NCBI GenBank assembly: GCA_027484085.1
Contig: JAIXQF010000001.1
Span: 192,742-256,741, forward strand
Source: Actinomycetales bacterium
GTDB lineage: Bacteria; Actinomycetota; Actinomycetes; S36-B12; UBA5976
Direction: 5' to 3'
Length of the DNA: 64,000 bases
Shown here: piece by piece, positions 26,670 to 35,105 of the stretch
Layout: every line of letters starts with the position of its first letter
How positions within the stretch are numbered: position 1 is the stretch's first letter
Program-made: the position numbers and the translations under genes
The notes under the pieces: model-generated
Database searches by the model: none
Told to the model about the DNA's origin: nothing
Seen by the model: the letters and a program-made list of their open reading frames with translations, nothing else

Positions 26670-27959
26670 ATGACTCAGAACCCAGAAGACCAGCAAAGCC
26701 AGCCCGAGGTACCGTCTTTTGTTGACGCTGCCAGCCCTGAATCAACAGGCCCTGAATCAACAGGCCCTGAATCAACAGGCCAGGAGCCGGTACCCACACC
26801 AACAGATCCCGTGACAGCGTCCGCACCTGTTGTATCTGCACCAACTTCAACCTGGGTTTACACCCCTGCAGTTGCATTGCCCGAATCTGCAGCAAACAGC
26901 GCTTCACCAGCTGTTAAGAAGGCAATGATCGCCGGAGTAATCAGTGGACTACTTGCTGGCTTGATCGGCTTTACGGGCGCTTCATTGATCGGAACTGCCC
27001 CATCACCATCAATCTCATTGCCAATGACAAGCGGCGATACTTCACCTCGCGCCGATGACTCCATCGCCGGAATAGCACAAGCTGTTTTGCCAGTTGTTGT
27101 ATCAATCGATGTTTCATCTAGCCAAGGATCGGGAACTGGATCCGGTTTTGTAATCCGAAGTACTGCAAAAGAATCTTTTGTCTTGACCAACAACCACGTG
27201 GTTGCTGGCGCGGGTGGAACTCAAAAAATTACCGTAACTTTTCAAGACCAGACTCAAGCCAATGCCACGATCGTTGGAACCGATGCATCGTATGACTTGG
27301 CAGTTCTAAGAATCAATCGTGGGAATTTACCGGTAGCGGCGCTTGGTGATTCAAGTGACGTAGTGGTTGGTGATGCGACTATCGCAATAGGTTCACCGCT
27401 TGGACTATCGGGAACGGTTACTAGCGGAATTGTCTCAGCTTTAGATCGACCAGTAACTGCAGGCGATGCCACAGACGTCTCATTCATCAGTGCGATTCAA
27501 ACTGATGCTGCAATCAACCCTGGCAACTCAGGTGGGCCACTCGTTAACTCACGCGGGGAAGTGATCGGCGTTAACTCGGCAATCGCGACAACAGGAAGCT
27601 CTTTATCTGGCCAGAGCGGAAGCATCGGACTTGGTTTTGCAATCCCAATCAATCAGGCCAGGCGCGTTGCCACCGATCTAATTGAAACCGGCTCATCGAC
27701 TTACCCAGTCATTGGCGTTCAATTGGATATGACTTATGAAGGTCAGGGCGCATTGATTCAATCCTTAGTTGAAGGTGGTCCCGCTTCCAAAACGAGTCTT
27801 GCTGCTGGCGACGTGATTACAAAGATTGATGGCGTCAAGGTCGGGAATGGAACCGAACTTGTAGTTCGAATTCGGGCTAAGAACCCTGGGGATGTTGTGA
27901 AACTAACGCTTTCAGATGGCTCAATAATCGAAGTAACTCTGGGATCAGACCAAAGCTAG
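26670..27959 (+). CDS. htrA: HtrA-like membrane-anchored serine protease with PDZ domain
   Basis: Envelope quality-control protease, 429 residues. A cytoplasmic, proline-rich N-terminus (three PESTG repeats at about residues 23-37) is followed by one membrane helix (about 86-108), a trypsin-like domain with triad His176 (TNNHVV), Asp209 (YDLAVLR) and Ser287 (GNSGGP), and a C-terminal PDZ domain (about 345-425, GGPASKTSLAAGDVITKIDG). In mycobacteria sigE and its anti-sigma factor precede htrA; here nothing lies between the O-methyltransferase and htrA. Confidence 0.95.
   Translation: MTQNPEDQQSQPEVPSFVDAASPESTGPESTGPESTGQEPVPTPTDPVTASAPVVSAPTSTWVYTPAVALPESAANSASPAVKKAMIAGVISGLLAGLIGFTGASLIGTAPSPSISLPMTSGDTSPRADDSIAGIAQAVLPVVVSIDVSSSQGSGTGSGFVIRSTAKESFVLTNNHVVAGAGGTQKITVTFQDQTQANATIVGTDASYDLAVLRINRGNLPVAALGDSSDVVVGDATIAIGSPLGLSGTVTSGIVSALDRPVTAGDATDVSFISAIQTDAAINPGNSGGPLVNSRGEVIGVNSAIATTGSSLSGQSGSIGLGFAIPINQARRVATDLIETGSSTYPVIGVQLDMTYEGQGALIQSLVEGGPASKTSLAAGDVITKIDGVKVGNGTELVVRIRAKNPGDVVKLTLSDGSIIEVTLGSDQS
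26735..26779 (+). repeat. 15-bp tandem repeat inside htrA
   Basis: Three exact copies of CCCTGAATCAACAGG start at 26735, 26750 and 26765, giving the PESTG pentapeptide repeats in the cytoplasmic tail. Confidence 0.9.
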
Positions 27960-27974
27960 TTTCTACTAGGGGAG

Positions 27975-27980
27975 TAAAGT
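27975..27980 (+). promoter_or_regulatory. Putative leaderless -10 box of tatB
   Basis: TAAAGT, then CAGGTT (6 nt), then ATG at 27987. Read-through from htrA is also possible. Confidence 0.4.
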
Positions 27981-27986
27981 CAGGTT

Positions 27987-28310
27987 ATGAACATCGGGTG
28001 GACAGAGTTTTTAGTCATTGCGATGATCGGTCTGGTTGTTTTTGGTCCAGAACGACTTCCGGAAATGGCAGCGCAGTTAGCAAAGTTCATTAAGAGCATG
28101 CGAACCAAAGCGAGTGAAGCCACTGCTGAATTGACTGGAAACCTTGACACTTCGGCAGTTACTGACCTGGCTAAAGATATTCGTGGCTTAACTCCAAGAG
28201 GAATTGCAACTAACACCGTTGCTTCCGTTACCGGGCTTTCTGGGACGCGACAAGTTTCAAATGGTGGATCGGCAAAAGTAAATCCGGTCTTTGATCCAGA
28301 CGCTACTTAA
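27987..28310 (+). CDS. tatB: Sec-independent translocase protein TatB
   Basis: A 107-residue TatA/B-family membrane protein of twin-arginine export: an N-terminal membrane helix (about residues 5-21), hinge GPERLPE, and an amphipathic helix (about 26-45). Placement after htrA matches mycobacterial tatB. Its stop shares bases with the convergent mrp stop (28307-28310). Confidence 0.88.
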   Translation: MNIGWTEFLVIAMIGLVVFGPERLPEMAAQLAKFIKSMRTKASEATAELTGNLDTSAVTDLAKDIRGLTPRGIATNTVASVTGLSGTRQVSNGGSAKVNPVFDPDAT

Positions 28311-29437
28311 TCTCGGTTAGGTGTTACGCCTAAGTTCATACCAACTAAGCCACGTGGTCGAGATCCCAACTTTGTTGCCATTTCGATAATCGCCTTTGAA
28401 GCAGGTGCGTCTGGGTTTGATAACACGAACGGCATTCCAGCATCTCCGCCTTCACGTAGGCCTGGATCAAATGGAATTCGACCAAGCAGTGGAACTTCTT
28501 GACCAACATTTTGACTTAGAGTTTCTGCGACCATCTTTCCGCCGCCGGAACCAAACATGTCAATTGGCTCACCACAATGCGGGCAGGCAAATGCTGACAT
28601 GTTTTCGATGACGCCACTTACTCGTTGATTCACTTGCGGTGCCAACATTCCAGCACGAATTGCTACATCTGCAGCTGCAGGCTGTGGTGTGGTGACAATG
28701 ATCAATTCACTCTGTGGCAAGAGGTGAGCAGTACTAATTGCAATGTCGCCAGTGCCAGGCGGCAGATCAAGAAGTAGTACGTCTAGGTCTCCCCACCAAA
28801 CTTCACTTAGGAATGACTCCAAGTAGCGGTGCAACATCGGACCACGCATTGCAACCGGTTCGTGGCGACCTTTTGGCTTGAGTGGCAACATCGACATAAC
28901 TCGAACGCCATGGCCTTGTGGCGGCATGATCATGTTTTCGACTTTTAGTGGCGCCTGGGTGACACCCATCATGTCGGGAATCGAGTGTCCATAGATGTCA
29001 GCGTCGACAATGCCAACTGATAAGCCTTGCACAGCCATTGCTGCAGCCAAGTTGGTTGTTACCGATGATTTTCCAACCCCACCTTTGCCTGATGCAATTG
29101 CATAGATTCGGGTAAGCGAACCGGGCTGGTTGAAGCGAATCTCTTTGGTTGGGCCTTGTAGCTTTTCGCGAAGCGCAGTCCGTTGTTCAGGACTCATAAC
29201 GTCAAGTTCAACCTCAACATTGGTTACATCCCGGACTTTTGAAACTGCGTCCTTAACGCTGTTAACAATTGTGTCTTGCATTGGGCATGCAGAAATTGTC
29301 AGATAAACCCCAACGGTTACTTTGCCGCCGTCGATAACGACATCTTTAACCATTCCGATTTCGGTTATTGGTCGACGAATTTCAGGATCAATTACGGTTG
29401 CGAGAGCGGCTTGTACAGCTTCTTGGTTAACACTCAT
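28307..29437 (-). CDS. mrp: Mrp/NBP35-type iron-sulfur carrier ATPase (ApbC)
   Basis: P-loop scaffold or carrier for iron-sulfur clusters, 376 residues. An N-terminal MIP18/DUF59 domain (VIDPEIRRPITEIGMV, with SACPMQDT) precedes the deviant Walker A GKGGVGKSS, VDADIYGHSIPDMMG, LLLDLPPGTGD and the cluster-binding CPHCGEPIDMFGSGGG (CxxC). Its start overlaps the upstream DUF1003 gene by 4 bp. Confidence 0.95.
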   Translation of the reverse strand: MSVNQEAVQAALATVIDPEIRRPITEIGMVKDVVIDGGKVTVGVYLTISACPMQDTIVNSVKDAVSKVRDVTNVEVELDVMSPEQRTALREKLQGPTKEIRFNQPGSLTRIYAIASGKGGVGKSSVTTNLAAAMAVQGLSVGIVDADIYGHSIPDMMGVTQAPLKVENMIMPPQGHGVRVMSMLPLKPKGRHEPVAMRGPMLHRYLESFLSEVWWGDLDVLLLDLPPGTGDIAISTAHLLPQSELIIVTTPQPAAADVAIRAGMLAPQVNQRVSGVIENMSAFACPHCGEPIDMFGSGGGKMVAETLSQNVGQEVPLLGRIPFDPGLREGGDAGMPFVLSNPDAPASKAIIEMATKLGSRPRGLVGMNLGVTPNRD

Positions 29438-29949
29438 GAAGTTTCTGGGTCATCCTTTTTATCGTCGCTTTGTATGTCCTTGAATTCTTCCAGTAAGTCT
29501 CTAATCTCGCCACGTAAGTAATCACGTGTGACAACTTCACCAAGTGCAAGTCGCAATGAAGCAATCTCTCGAGTCAAGTAATCCGAATCAGCAAGTAAGC
29601 GTTCGGTGCGTTCCCGATCTTCTTGAAACTGCACTCGATCTCGATCCGCTTGTCGATTCTGCGCCAACAAAATTAGTGGTGCGGCGTACGAAGCTTGAAG
29701 TGAAAGAGCCAAGGTCAAGAACAAAAATGGAAATGCATCAATTCGCAAATCTTCAGGTGCAAAAATATTCCACAATAGCCAACTTAAAACTACGAATGTC
29801 ATGTAGCCCAAAAAGCGCCAAGATCCTAAGAATCTGGCAACTCTTGCGCTTACTCGAACACCGGTTTCAGCATCAAATGTAGGACGTAGGGAACGACCTC
29901 TTTCTAATGGCTGATCCAAACGTGGTCCTCTGCGTTCGTTGCGTGCCAT
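29434..29949 (-). CDS. DUF1003 family membrane protein
   Basis: A 171-residue protein with a basic N-terminus, two closely spaced membrane helices (about residues 45-62 and 71-98) and a cytoplasmic helical, probably coiled-coil tail. The segment FPFLFLTLALSLQASYAAPLILLAQNRQADRDR is the family hallmark. Function is unknown; it sits between the MgtE-N/CBS gene (2 bp upstream) and mrp, an order kept in actinobacteria. Confidence 0.88.
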   Translation of the reverse strand: MARNERRGPRLDQPLERGRSLRPTFDAETGVRVSARVARFLGSWRFLGYMTFVVLSWLLWNIFAPEDLRIDAFPFLFLTLALSLQASYAAPLILLAQNRQADRDRVQFQEDRERTERLLADSDYLTREIASLRLALGEVVTRDYLRGEIRDLLEEFKDIQSDDKKDDPETS

Positions 29950-29951
29950 GA

Positions 29952-31202
29952 TCAGCCCTCCTCATCTAACTCGTTTTCCCGCCAGTCTTCCGGCAACATA
30001 TGGTCGATAACGTCATCAATAGTGACTGCACCGATCAAATGATCATTCTCGTCTACAACAGGTAATGCCACCAAGTTGTAGGTAGCAAAATATCTAGCAA
30101 CTTGCCCTAATGGGGCCGCCGGGCCAATTGGTAAAAGGGCAGTGTCCAAAACTCCAGAGACCAAACTAGATGGCGGCTCTCGCAGCAGTCTTTGAACATG
30201 CGCAACGCCAACATACTTACCAGTTGGGGTTTCCAGCGGCGCTCTTGTTACATAAACCTGGGATGCCAATGCAGGGGAGAGTTGTGCCTGACGCACTCTG
30301 GCTAATGCTTCGGCAACTGTTGCATCGGTTGATAGCACAACTGGCTCAGTTGTCATCATGCCGCCGGCACTGAAGTCATCGTAAGTCAATAGTCGACGTA
30401 GGTCATCTGCTTCATCAGGTTCCATCGCGCCCAAGTACTCTTCGGCCTGCTCTGGTGGCAACTCCGAAAGCAAGTCAGCTGCGTCGTCTGGATCCATTTC
30501 TTCCAAAACATCGGTAGCTCTTTCAAGTCCAAGTTCGGACATGATTTCGACCCGATCATCTTCTGGCAACTCTTCAAAGACGTCAGCCAGTTTTGCAACG
30601 TCTAGACCTTGAATGAGTTCTAAGCGACGCTTTTGTGGAAGCTCTTGAAGCAAGTTAGCTAAATCTGCCGGACGCATGGTTTCGATAGATGCCAAAAGTT
30701 GATCGACAGGCTGATGGTCCGTGTTAGTGAACAGTCCGGTTACTGCACTCCACTCGACAGCAACTGTTTCGCCGCGGCGACCAAACCCGGATCCCGCTTT
30801 GCGAATAAACAGTCGGCTAATCGACCATTCTTGTGTCCGCTCTTGTGTCATTCCGATATCTTGAATTGTTACTAATTCAGCGGTCTCAGTTAGCGTTACT
30901 CGGCGATCCAAAAGTTCTGCGACAACAAGTGTCTCTTCGGCGCGGCCTTCAAACCTTCGCAAGTTAACTACGCCACTGGTCACAACTGACCCTGGCTCAA
31001 TTGAAGTAATGCGAGCCATTGGGACCAGAATGCGGCGGCGCGGAGCAACTTCAACAACAAATCCCACAACTGATGGCGCTTTTCCACTTGAGCGGGAAGT
31101 AACGACGATATCGCGAATCTTGCCAACTTGATCTCCCACGGAGTCAAATACGGCAGTTCCAGCCAACCTGGCTAGGTAGATGCGGGTCTGTGTTGTGCTC
31201 AC
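29952..31202 (-). CDS. PRC-barrel / MgtE N-terminal / CBS domain protein without a transporter domain
   Basis: A 416-residue soluble protein: PRC-barrel-like N-terminus (residues 1-90), a second barrel (about 90-150), the MgtE N-terminal superhelical domain (about 165-270; repeated LxELPPEQAEEYLxxM-type helices) and two CBS domains (about 280-405). Transporter MgtE has the same sensor domains fused to a Mg2+ channel, but no membrane part is present here. It may sense Mg2+ or nucleotides; its partner is unknown. First gene of an operon with DUF1003 and mrp; start is GTG with TAATCT exactly 6 nt upstream. Confidence 0.85.
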   Translation of the reverse strand: MSTTQTRIYLARLAGTAVFDSVGDQVGKIRDIVVTSRSSGKAPSVVGFVVEVAPRRRILVPMARITSIEPGSVVTSGVVNLRRFEGRAEETLVVAELLDRRVTLTETAELVTIQDIGMTQERTQEWSISRLFIRKAGSGFGRRGETVAVEWSAVTGLFTNTDHQPVDQLLASIETMRPADLANLLQELPQKRRLELIQGLDVAKLADVFEELPEDDRVEIMSELGLERATDVLEEMDPDDAADLLSELPPEQAEEYLGAMEPDEADDLRRLLTYDDFSAGGMMTTEPVVLSTDATVAEALARVRQAQLSPALASQVYVTRAPLETPTGKYVGVAHVQRLLREPPSSLVSGVLDTALLPIGPAAPLGQVARYFATYNLVALPVVDENDHLIGAVTIDDVIDHMLPEDWRENELDEEG

Positions 31203-31208
31203 TATTCG

Positions 31209-31214
31209 AGATTA
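31209..31214 (-). promoter_or_regulatory. Putative leaderless -10 box of the MgtE-N/CBS operon
   Basis: TAATCT on the minus strand, then CGAATA (6 nt), then GTG at 31202. Confidence 0.45.
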
Positions 31215-31359
31215 CTCGTTCAGGCCCTTATCTAAAGAATCCTAAGTTTGCTAAATCGCCTGATTTTCTAATGAATTCGGGGGATATTTGGTTAACGGCA
31301 AACTCCAAGCAAGACTTCGTCGTGGAAATCTAACTATTGGCAAGAGAAATGGACATTAA

Positions 31360-32124
31360 ATGAACCAGACCCAGCGCTTCATTGGCAAAACGGCAATCGT
31401 TACTGGCGGTGCCGGCGGAATTGGTACAGCTGTTTGCGAGCGATTGGCTGGCGAGGGCGCATTTGTTGTTGTAACCGATACCAATGCAGACAACGCTCAT
31501 AAAGTTGCTGCGGACATAACAGCAAACGGTGGATCTGCAGTTGCGATCCCAGCTGATATTTCGAGCGAGACTGCTTGCACCGATCTGATTTCCGAGGTTT
31601 TTTCACTTCGTGGCCAAATTGACATCTTGGTCAACAACGCCGGAATCATGCGGCGCGGAAATATCTTGGACATCACGGTTCAGGATTGGAATGATCTATT
31701 CGCGGTAAACATAACTGCGATGTTCCATTTATGTCGCGCAGCATTGCCACACATGATTGCAGGTGGCGGTGGAGCCATCGTAAACACGGCTTCGCAGTGG
31801 GGCTTGCATCCAGCACCAAATTGCATTGGCTACAACGTTACAAAAGCTGCCGTTGCATCCTTCTCGCAGAATCTAGCGCGCGACTACGCACCTCACAATG
31901 TTCGCGTGAACGCAGTTTGCCCCGGTGAAATTCATACTCCGATGTTAGAAGCTGGCGCCAAGCGTTCAGGTAGAACTATTGCTGATCTTGACGCCTTAGT
32001 ACCGTTCGGTCGAGTTGGTAGACCTGATGAAGTTGCAGCGCTGGTTGCATTCCTAGCGTCTGAAGAAGCAGCATTCATGTGCGGTTCACTGGTAGAAATT
32101 ACTGGCGCACAACCTGTTGCTTAG
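31360..32124 (+). CDS. SDR family NAD(P)-dependent oxidoreductase
   Basis: A 254-residue classical short-chain dehydrogenase/reductase: cofactor motif TGGAGGIG (residues 15-22), NNAG, catalytic Ser and YNVTK, and PG.IHTPM. The Asp in VVTDTNAD after beta-2 suggests NAD preference. The C-terminus EITGAQPVA is typical of sugar or polyol and 3-oxoacyl reductases. The substrate cannot be determined. It is followed 35 bp later by an acyltransferase gene with its own likely promoter. Confidence 0.9.
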   Translation: MNQTQRFIGKTAIVTGGAGGIGTAVCERLAGEGAFVVVTDTNADNAHKVAADITANGGSAVAIPADISSETACTDLISEVFSLRGQIDILVNNAGIMRRGNILDITVQDWNDLFAVNITAMFHLCRAALPHMIAGGGGAIVNTASQWGLHPAPNCIGYNVTKAAVASFSQNLARDYAPHNVRVNAVCPGEIHTPMLEAGAKRSGRTIADLDALVPFGRVGRPDEVAALVAFLASEEAAFMCGSLVEITGAQPVA

Positions 32125-32146
32125 TTTTACGATTGCACACTTGAAG

Positions 32147-32152
32147 TAGAGT
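32147..32152 (+). promoter_or_regulatory. Putative leaderless -10 box of the acyltransferase gene
   Basis: TAGAGT, then TAAGAA (6 nt), then ATG at 32159. Confidence 0.5.
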
Positions 32153-32158
32153 TAAGAA

Positions 32159-32854
32159 ATGCGTGGTCAACCAGGAACATTTCTTTATTTCCTGTCGCGC
32201 AGACTTACAAAAATTAAAGTGCACGGTCAAGAGAATCTAGCTGCACTAGATAATTCTGGACCAGCCATGATCGTCATAAACCACACAACAGTTGTCGATG
32301 TGGTTGTAACTGTCGGTACCTTGCACAAGCTTGGATTTACCGTGGATGGTCCTTGCGCCGTTAGTTGCACACATCGCAGACACTTACGTCCTGTTGGAAC
32401 TTCCGACATGTGGAATTTTCCGCTTGCGAGGCAGATTGTTAGCGGAAGCGGAATCATTCCAACTGACCAGCATGATGGGCGAAGCGCATATCGAGCAGCC
32501 AGAACTGCCCTGCAAAACAACGAATGTGTTTTGATTTATCCCGAAGGTGATGTTCAGATTAATTCGGAAGCTTCACCAAGGCCGTGGCGCCCAGGTGCAG
32601 CGGCTCTTGCTAAAACTTGTGCCATGCCAATAGTTCCAATTGCGCACCATGACACTAGAAAACTTGGTTCAGGTTCTGTTTGGCAAAGTATTTTGCAGGC
32701 ACTCTCGAAAGTTTTTCGTCGACCAACAATTCATCTTTCAATTGGTATGCCAATCCTGCCTAGCGAGATTGCAGAACTGAGCATGCAAAGTGCAAACGAT
32801 TATTTAGAAGCCAAGTTGATGCAGACTTGGCTGCAAACTAAAGCCTGTAGTTAG
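32159..32854 (+). CDS. PlsC-like 1-acyl-glycerol-3-phosphate acyltransferase
   Basis: A 231-residue acyltransferase with the catalytic NHTTVVD (HX4D, about residues 41-47) and the YPEGDV phosphate-binding block (about 126-131), so it probably transfers an acyl group to a glycerolipid or related acceptor at the inner face of the membrane. The usual FIDR-type block is replaced here by CAVSCTHRRHLRPVG text, so the acceptor may differ from lysophosphatidate. Convergent overlap of 4 bp with the helicase gene. Confidence 0.85.
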   Translation: MRGQPGTFLYFLSRRLTKIKVHGQENLAALDNSGPAMIVINHTTVVDVVVTVGTLHKLGFTVDGPCAVSCTHRRHLRPVGTSDMWNFPLARQIVSGSGIIPTDQHDGRSAYRAARTALQNNECVLIYPEGDVQINSEASPRPWRPGAAALAKTCAMPIVPIAHHDTRKLGSGSVWQSILQALSKVFRRPTIHLSIGMPILPSEIAELSMQSANDYLEAKLMQTWLQTKACS

Positions 32855-34356
32855 GCGTCTTTTTGGGTGCCGCGAGTGCGGTTACGTTGCCGGGGCGTGC
32901 GATCTTTTGCTGGTGTTGATACTTTGGCACTCTTCGGAGCAGAACTCTTTTGCGATGAGTCACTTGAGCCTTCGGTACGAGGCTTTTCGGAAGAATTTCG
33001 ATTGCCACCGCTGGATCGATTACTCGAGCCAGACTTCCCAGTTGCCGGCTTGTTAGATCCACCACGACGACCCTTGCTTGCACCAGTCTCACCGAGGTCC
33101 TCTAGCTTTTCGCCAGACAATCCTTCGCGAGTGCGCGCTGAACCTGGTAGTTCGCCCGTTGTTCCGGCTGGAATCCCAAGGCCTTGGTACACGTGTTCAC
33201 TTGATGAGTAAGTTTCGATCGGATCGTTGAACTCCATGCCCAGCATGCGATTAATCATTTGCCAACGATTTATGTCTTGCCAATCGACAAGAGTTATTGC
33301 AACACCTGAAGCTCCAGCGCGGCCAGTGCGTCCGACGCGGTGCAGGTAAGTCTTCTCGTCATCAGGGCATTCGTAATTGATTACGTGCGTAACATCGGCA
33401 ACGTCAATTCCGCGAGCGGCAACGTCAGTAGCGACGAGTACATCAACTTTTCCACTTCGGAAAGCGCGTAGTGCTTGTTCCCGAGCACCTTGTCCTAGAT
33501 CACCGTGCACGGCTGCCGAAGCAAAGCCACGGTTGGCTAAATCTTCAGCCAGATTTCCGGCTACTCGCTTGGTGCGACAGAAGATCATGGTTAGCCCGCG
33601 ACCTTCGGCTTGTAGAACGCGGGCAACAAGTTCTGGCTTATCCATCTGGTGACAGCGCCAAACATGTTGTTCGATTGCGTCCACAGTTGATGAGTCACTT
33701 GTTGGATCGGAAGCTCTGATGTGAGTTGGCTGTGTCATGTAGCGACGAGCGAGTGCAACAATCTGTCCAGGCATGGTTGCGGAAAACAACATAGTCTGGC
33801 GAGTTGCTGGTGTTTTGCTCACTAGTGTTTCAACATCTGGCAAGAAGCCCATGTCCAACATTTCGTCAGCTTCATCGAGAACTAAAACTTTGATTGCACT
33901 TAAATCCAAGTGACCTTGCTTGATCATGTCGATCAAACGGCCAGGTGTTCCAGCAATAACTTCTACACCATTCTTTAAGGCTTCAACTTGTGGCTCGTAG
34001 GCCTTGCCGCCGTAAAGACTTAAGACGCGTGCGCCCATGTTTTTGCCAGCTGTCTCTAAGTCGTCTGCAACTTGAATTGCTAATTCGCGGGTTGGAACAA
34101 TTACAAGGCCCTGTGGCTTGCCGGCATGCTTGAACTCAGCCCAGTTGGGATTTGTTGGGGTTATAACCTGGGTGAGAAGCGGAATACCAAAACCTAAGGT
34201 TTTGCCGGTACCGGTTTTAGCTTGACCAATTAAGTCTTGGCCAGACATGGCAAGCGGCAATGTCATCTCTTGAATAGGGAAGGCATCGACAATGCCCTTG
34301 CTGGCTAATGCCGAGCAGATGTCTTGGGGAACGCCGAGATCGGCAAAACTAGCGAT
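32851..34356 (-). CDS. DEAD-box RNA helicase with probable ATC start
   Basis: ATP-dependent RNA helicase (RhlE/CsdA-like), 501 residues from ATC 34356. The Q-motif region (SFADLGVPQDI, GIVDAFPIQEM) lies upstream of the first in-frame ATG (34266), and no ATG, GTG, TTG or CTG occurs between it and an upstream in-frame stop near 34412. ATC at 34354-34356 has AGGAG 7 nt upstream and overlaps the stop of a 12-codon leader ORF (TAATC). Other motifs: AKTGTGKT, PTRELA, DEAD, SAT, HRVGRTGRAG. The C-terminus (about 390-501) is a Ser/Gly/Lys/Arg-rich RNA-binding tail. A real ATG lost to sequencing error would resolve the start. Confidence 0.9.
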   Translation of the reverse strand: MASFADLGVPQDICSALASKGIVDAFPIQEMTLPLAMSGQDLIGQAKTGTGKTLGFGIPLLTQVITPTNPNWAEFKHAGKPQGLVIVPTRELAIQVADDLETAGKNMGARVLSLYGGKAYEPQVEALKNGVEVIAGTPGRLIDMIKQGHLDLSAIKVLVLDEADEMLDMGFLPDVETLVSKTPATRQTMLFSATMPGQIVALARRYMTQPTHIRASDPTSDSSTVDAIEQHVWRCHQMDKPELVARVLQAEGRGLTMIFCRTKRVAGNLAEDLANRGFASAAVHGDLGQGAREQALRAFRSGKVDVLVATDVAARGIDVADVTHVINYECPDDEKTYLHRVGRTGRAGASGVAITLVDWQDINRWQMINRMLGMEFNDPIETYSSSEHVYQGLGIPAGTTGELPGSARTREGLSGEKLEDLGETGASKGRRGGSNKPATGKSGSSNRSSGGNRNSSEKPRTEGSSDSSQKSSAPKSAKVSTPAKDRTPRQRNRTRGTQKDA

Positions 34357-34394
34357 TAGAAAACTCCTGGTAGATATGCGGCAAACACGTACAT
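34356..34394 (-). CDS. 12-codon leader ORF before the DEAD-box helicase
   Basis: ATG at 34394 reads MYVFAAYLPGVF and stops with TAA at 34358-34356, one base overlapping the proposed helicase ATC. It has the strongest ribosome-binding site in this region, AGGAGG at 34408-34403, at 8 nt spacing. Its codons lie in a different frame (helicase frame is shifted by one). This could be a translated leader peptide that loads ribosomes for coupled initiation at ATC. No product function is claimed. Confidence 0.5.
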   Translation of the reverse strand: MYVFAAYLPGVF

Positions 34395-34444
34395 TTTCGT
34401 GGCCTCCTGTAATTGTACCTGTTTATCGCCTACCCTTAAGCGTT

Positions 34445-35098
34445 GTGACTAGTCCTGCCGTTATTGACCTTCTGGGTGTCCTCGCATATGGCGAGCTGGC
34501 ATCCTTTGAGCGCACGACTGTGGATGCCAGTTTGGCGCCAACACTGGAAGACAACGTTGCGCTGGCTCAAATGGCTGCTGCGGAGTTTTCTCACTATGAA
34601 CAAATTTCAGCTCACTTAACTTCCCTTGGTGCAGATCCCATTGCAGCAATGCAACCTTTTGTTTCACCCTTGAATCAATTCCACAACACGTTAACGCCAC
34701 GTGATTGGCTAGAAGGCCTACTAAAGACATATGTAGGTGATGGCATTGCAAAGGATTTCTATCGAGAAATCTCCTCTTACATGGATGCGGAAACCGCAAA
34801 ACTTGTAACCGAAGTTTTATCTGATGTTGGACACACAGAGTTTGCCATTTCACGCCTTAGCGCTGCGATAGAACACGATCCAAAAATCGCTGGACGTCTT
34901 GCGTTATGGGGGAGACGACTCATGGGGGAAATGATCAGTCAGGCAACATTGGTGGCTTTATCTCGCCCGGCACTGCAGGATCTTTTCTTACGCCCACCTT
35001 CTGGTGAAGCCGCCAGTGCAACGGACTTAACGGCAATGGTTAATCGCTTAACTGTTAGCCATGCAAAGCGTATGGACGTATTAGGACTCGCGTCCTAA
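34445..35098 (+). CDS. Ferritin-like fold protein (MiaE-like)
   Basis: A 217-residue all-helical protein of the actinobacterial ferritin-like group near tRNA-(ms2io6A) hydroxylase MiaE. Candidate carboxylate/histidine iron ligands occur in AYGELASFERT, AAEFSHYEQISAH and DVGHTEFAISRL. GTG 34445 gives the family start (VTSPAVIDLLGVLAYGELASFE); an upstream in-frame extension to 34292 overlaps the helicase leader and does not look like protein. The enzymatic activity is unknown. It neighbours the DEAD-box helicase and DUF3107 as in mycobacteria. Its final codons and stop lie in a 14-bp-stem hairpin that starts a palindromic repeat array. Confidence 0.8.
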   Translation: MTSPAVIDLLGVLAYGELASFERTTVDASLAPTLEDNVALAQMAAAEFSHYEQISAHLTSLGADPIAAMQPFVSPLNQFHNTLTPRDWLEGLLKTYVGDGIAKDFYREISSYMDAETAKLVTEVLSDVGHTEFAISRLSAAIEHDPKIAGRLALWGRRLMGEMISQATLVALSRPALQDLFLRPPSGEAASATDLTAMVNRLTVSHAKRMDVLGLAS

Positions 35099-35105
35099 TA
35101 CGTCC
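35074..35105 (+). terminator. Hairpin spanning the ferritin-like gene's stop codon
   Basis: A perfect 14-bp stem (35074-35087 with 35092-35105) and TCGC loop. The TAA stop (35096-35098) lies in the right arm. No T-run follows. Confidence 0.65.

Noticed and set aside
34292-34444. N-terminal extension of the ferritin-like protein
   Set aside because: It overlaps the antisense of the helicase Q-motif region and does not resemble the family; GTG 34445 fits the conserved start.
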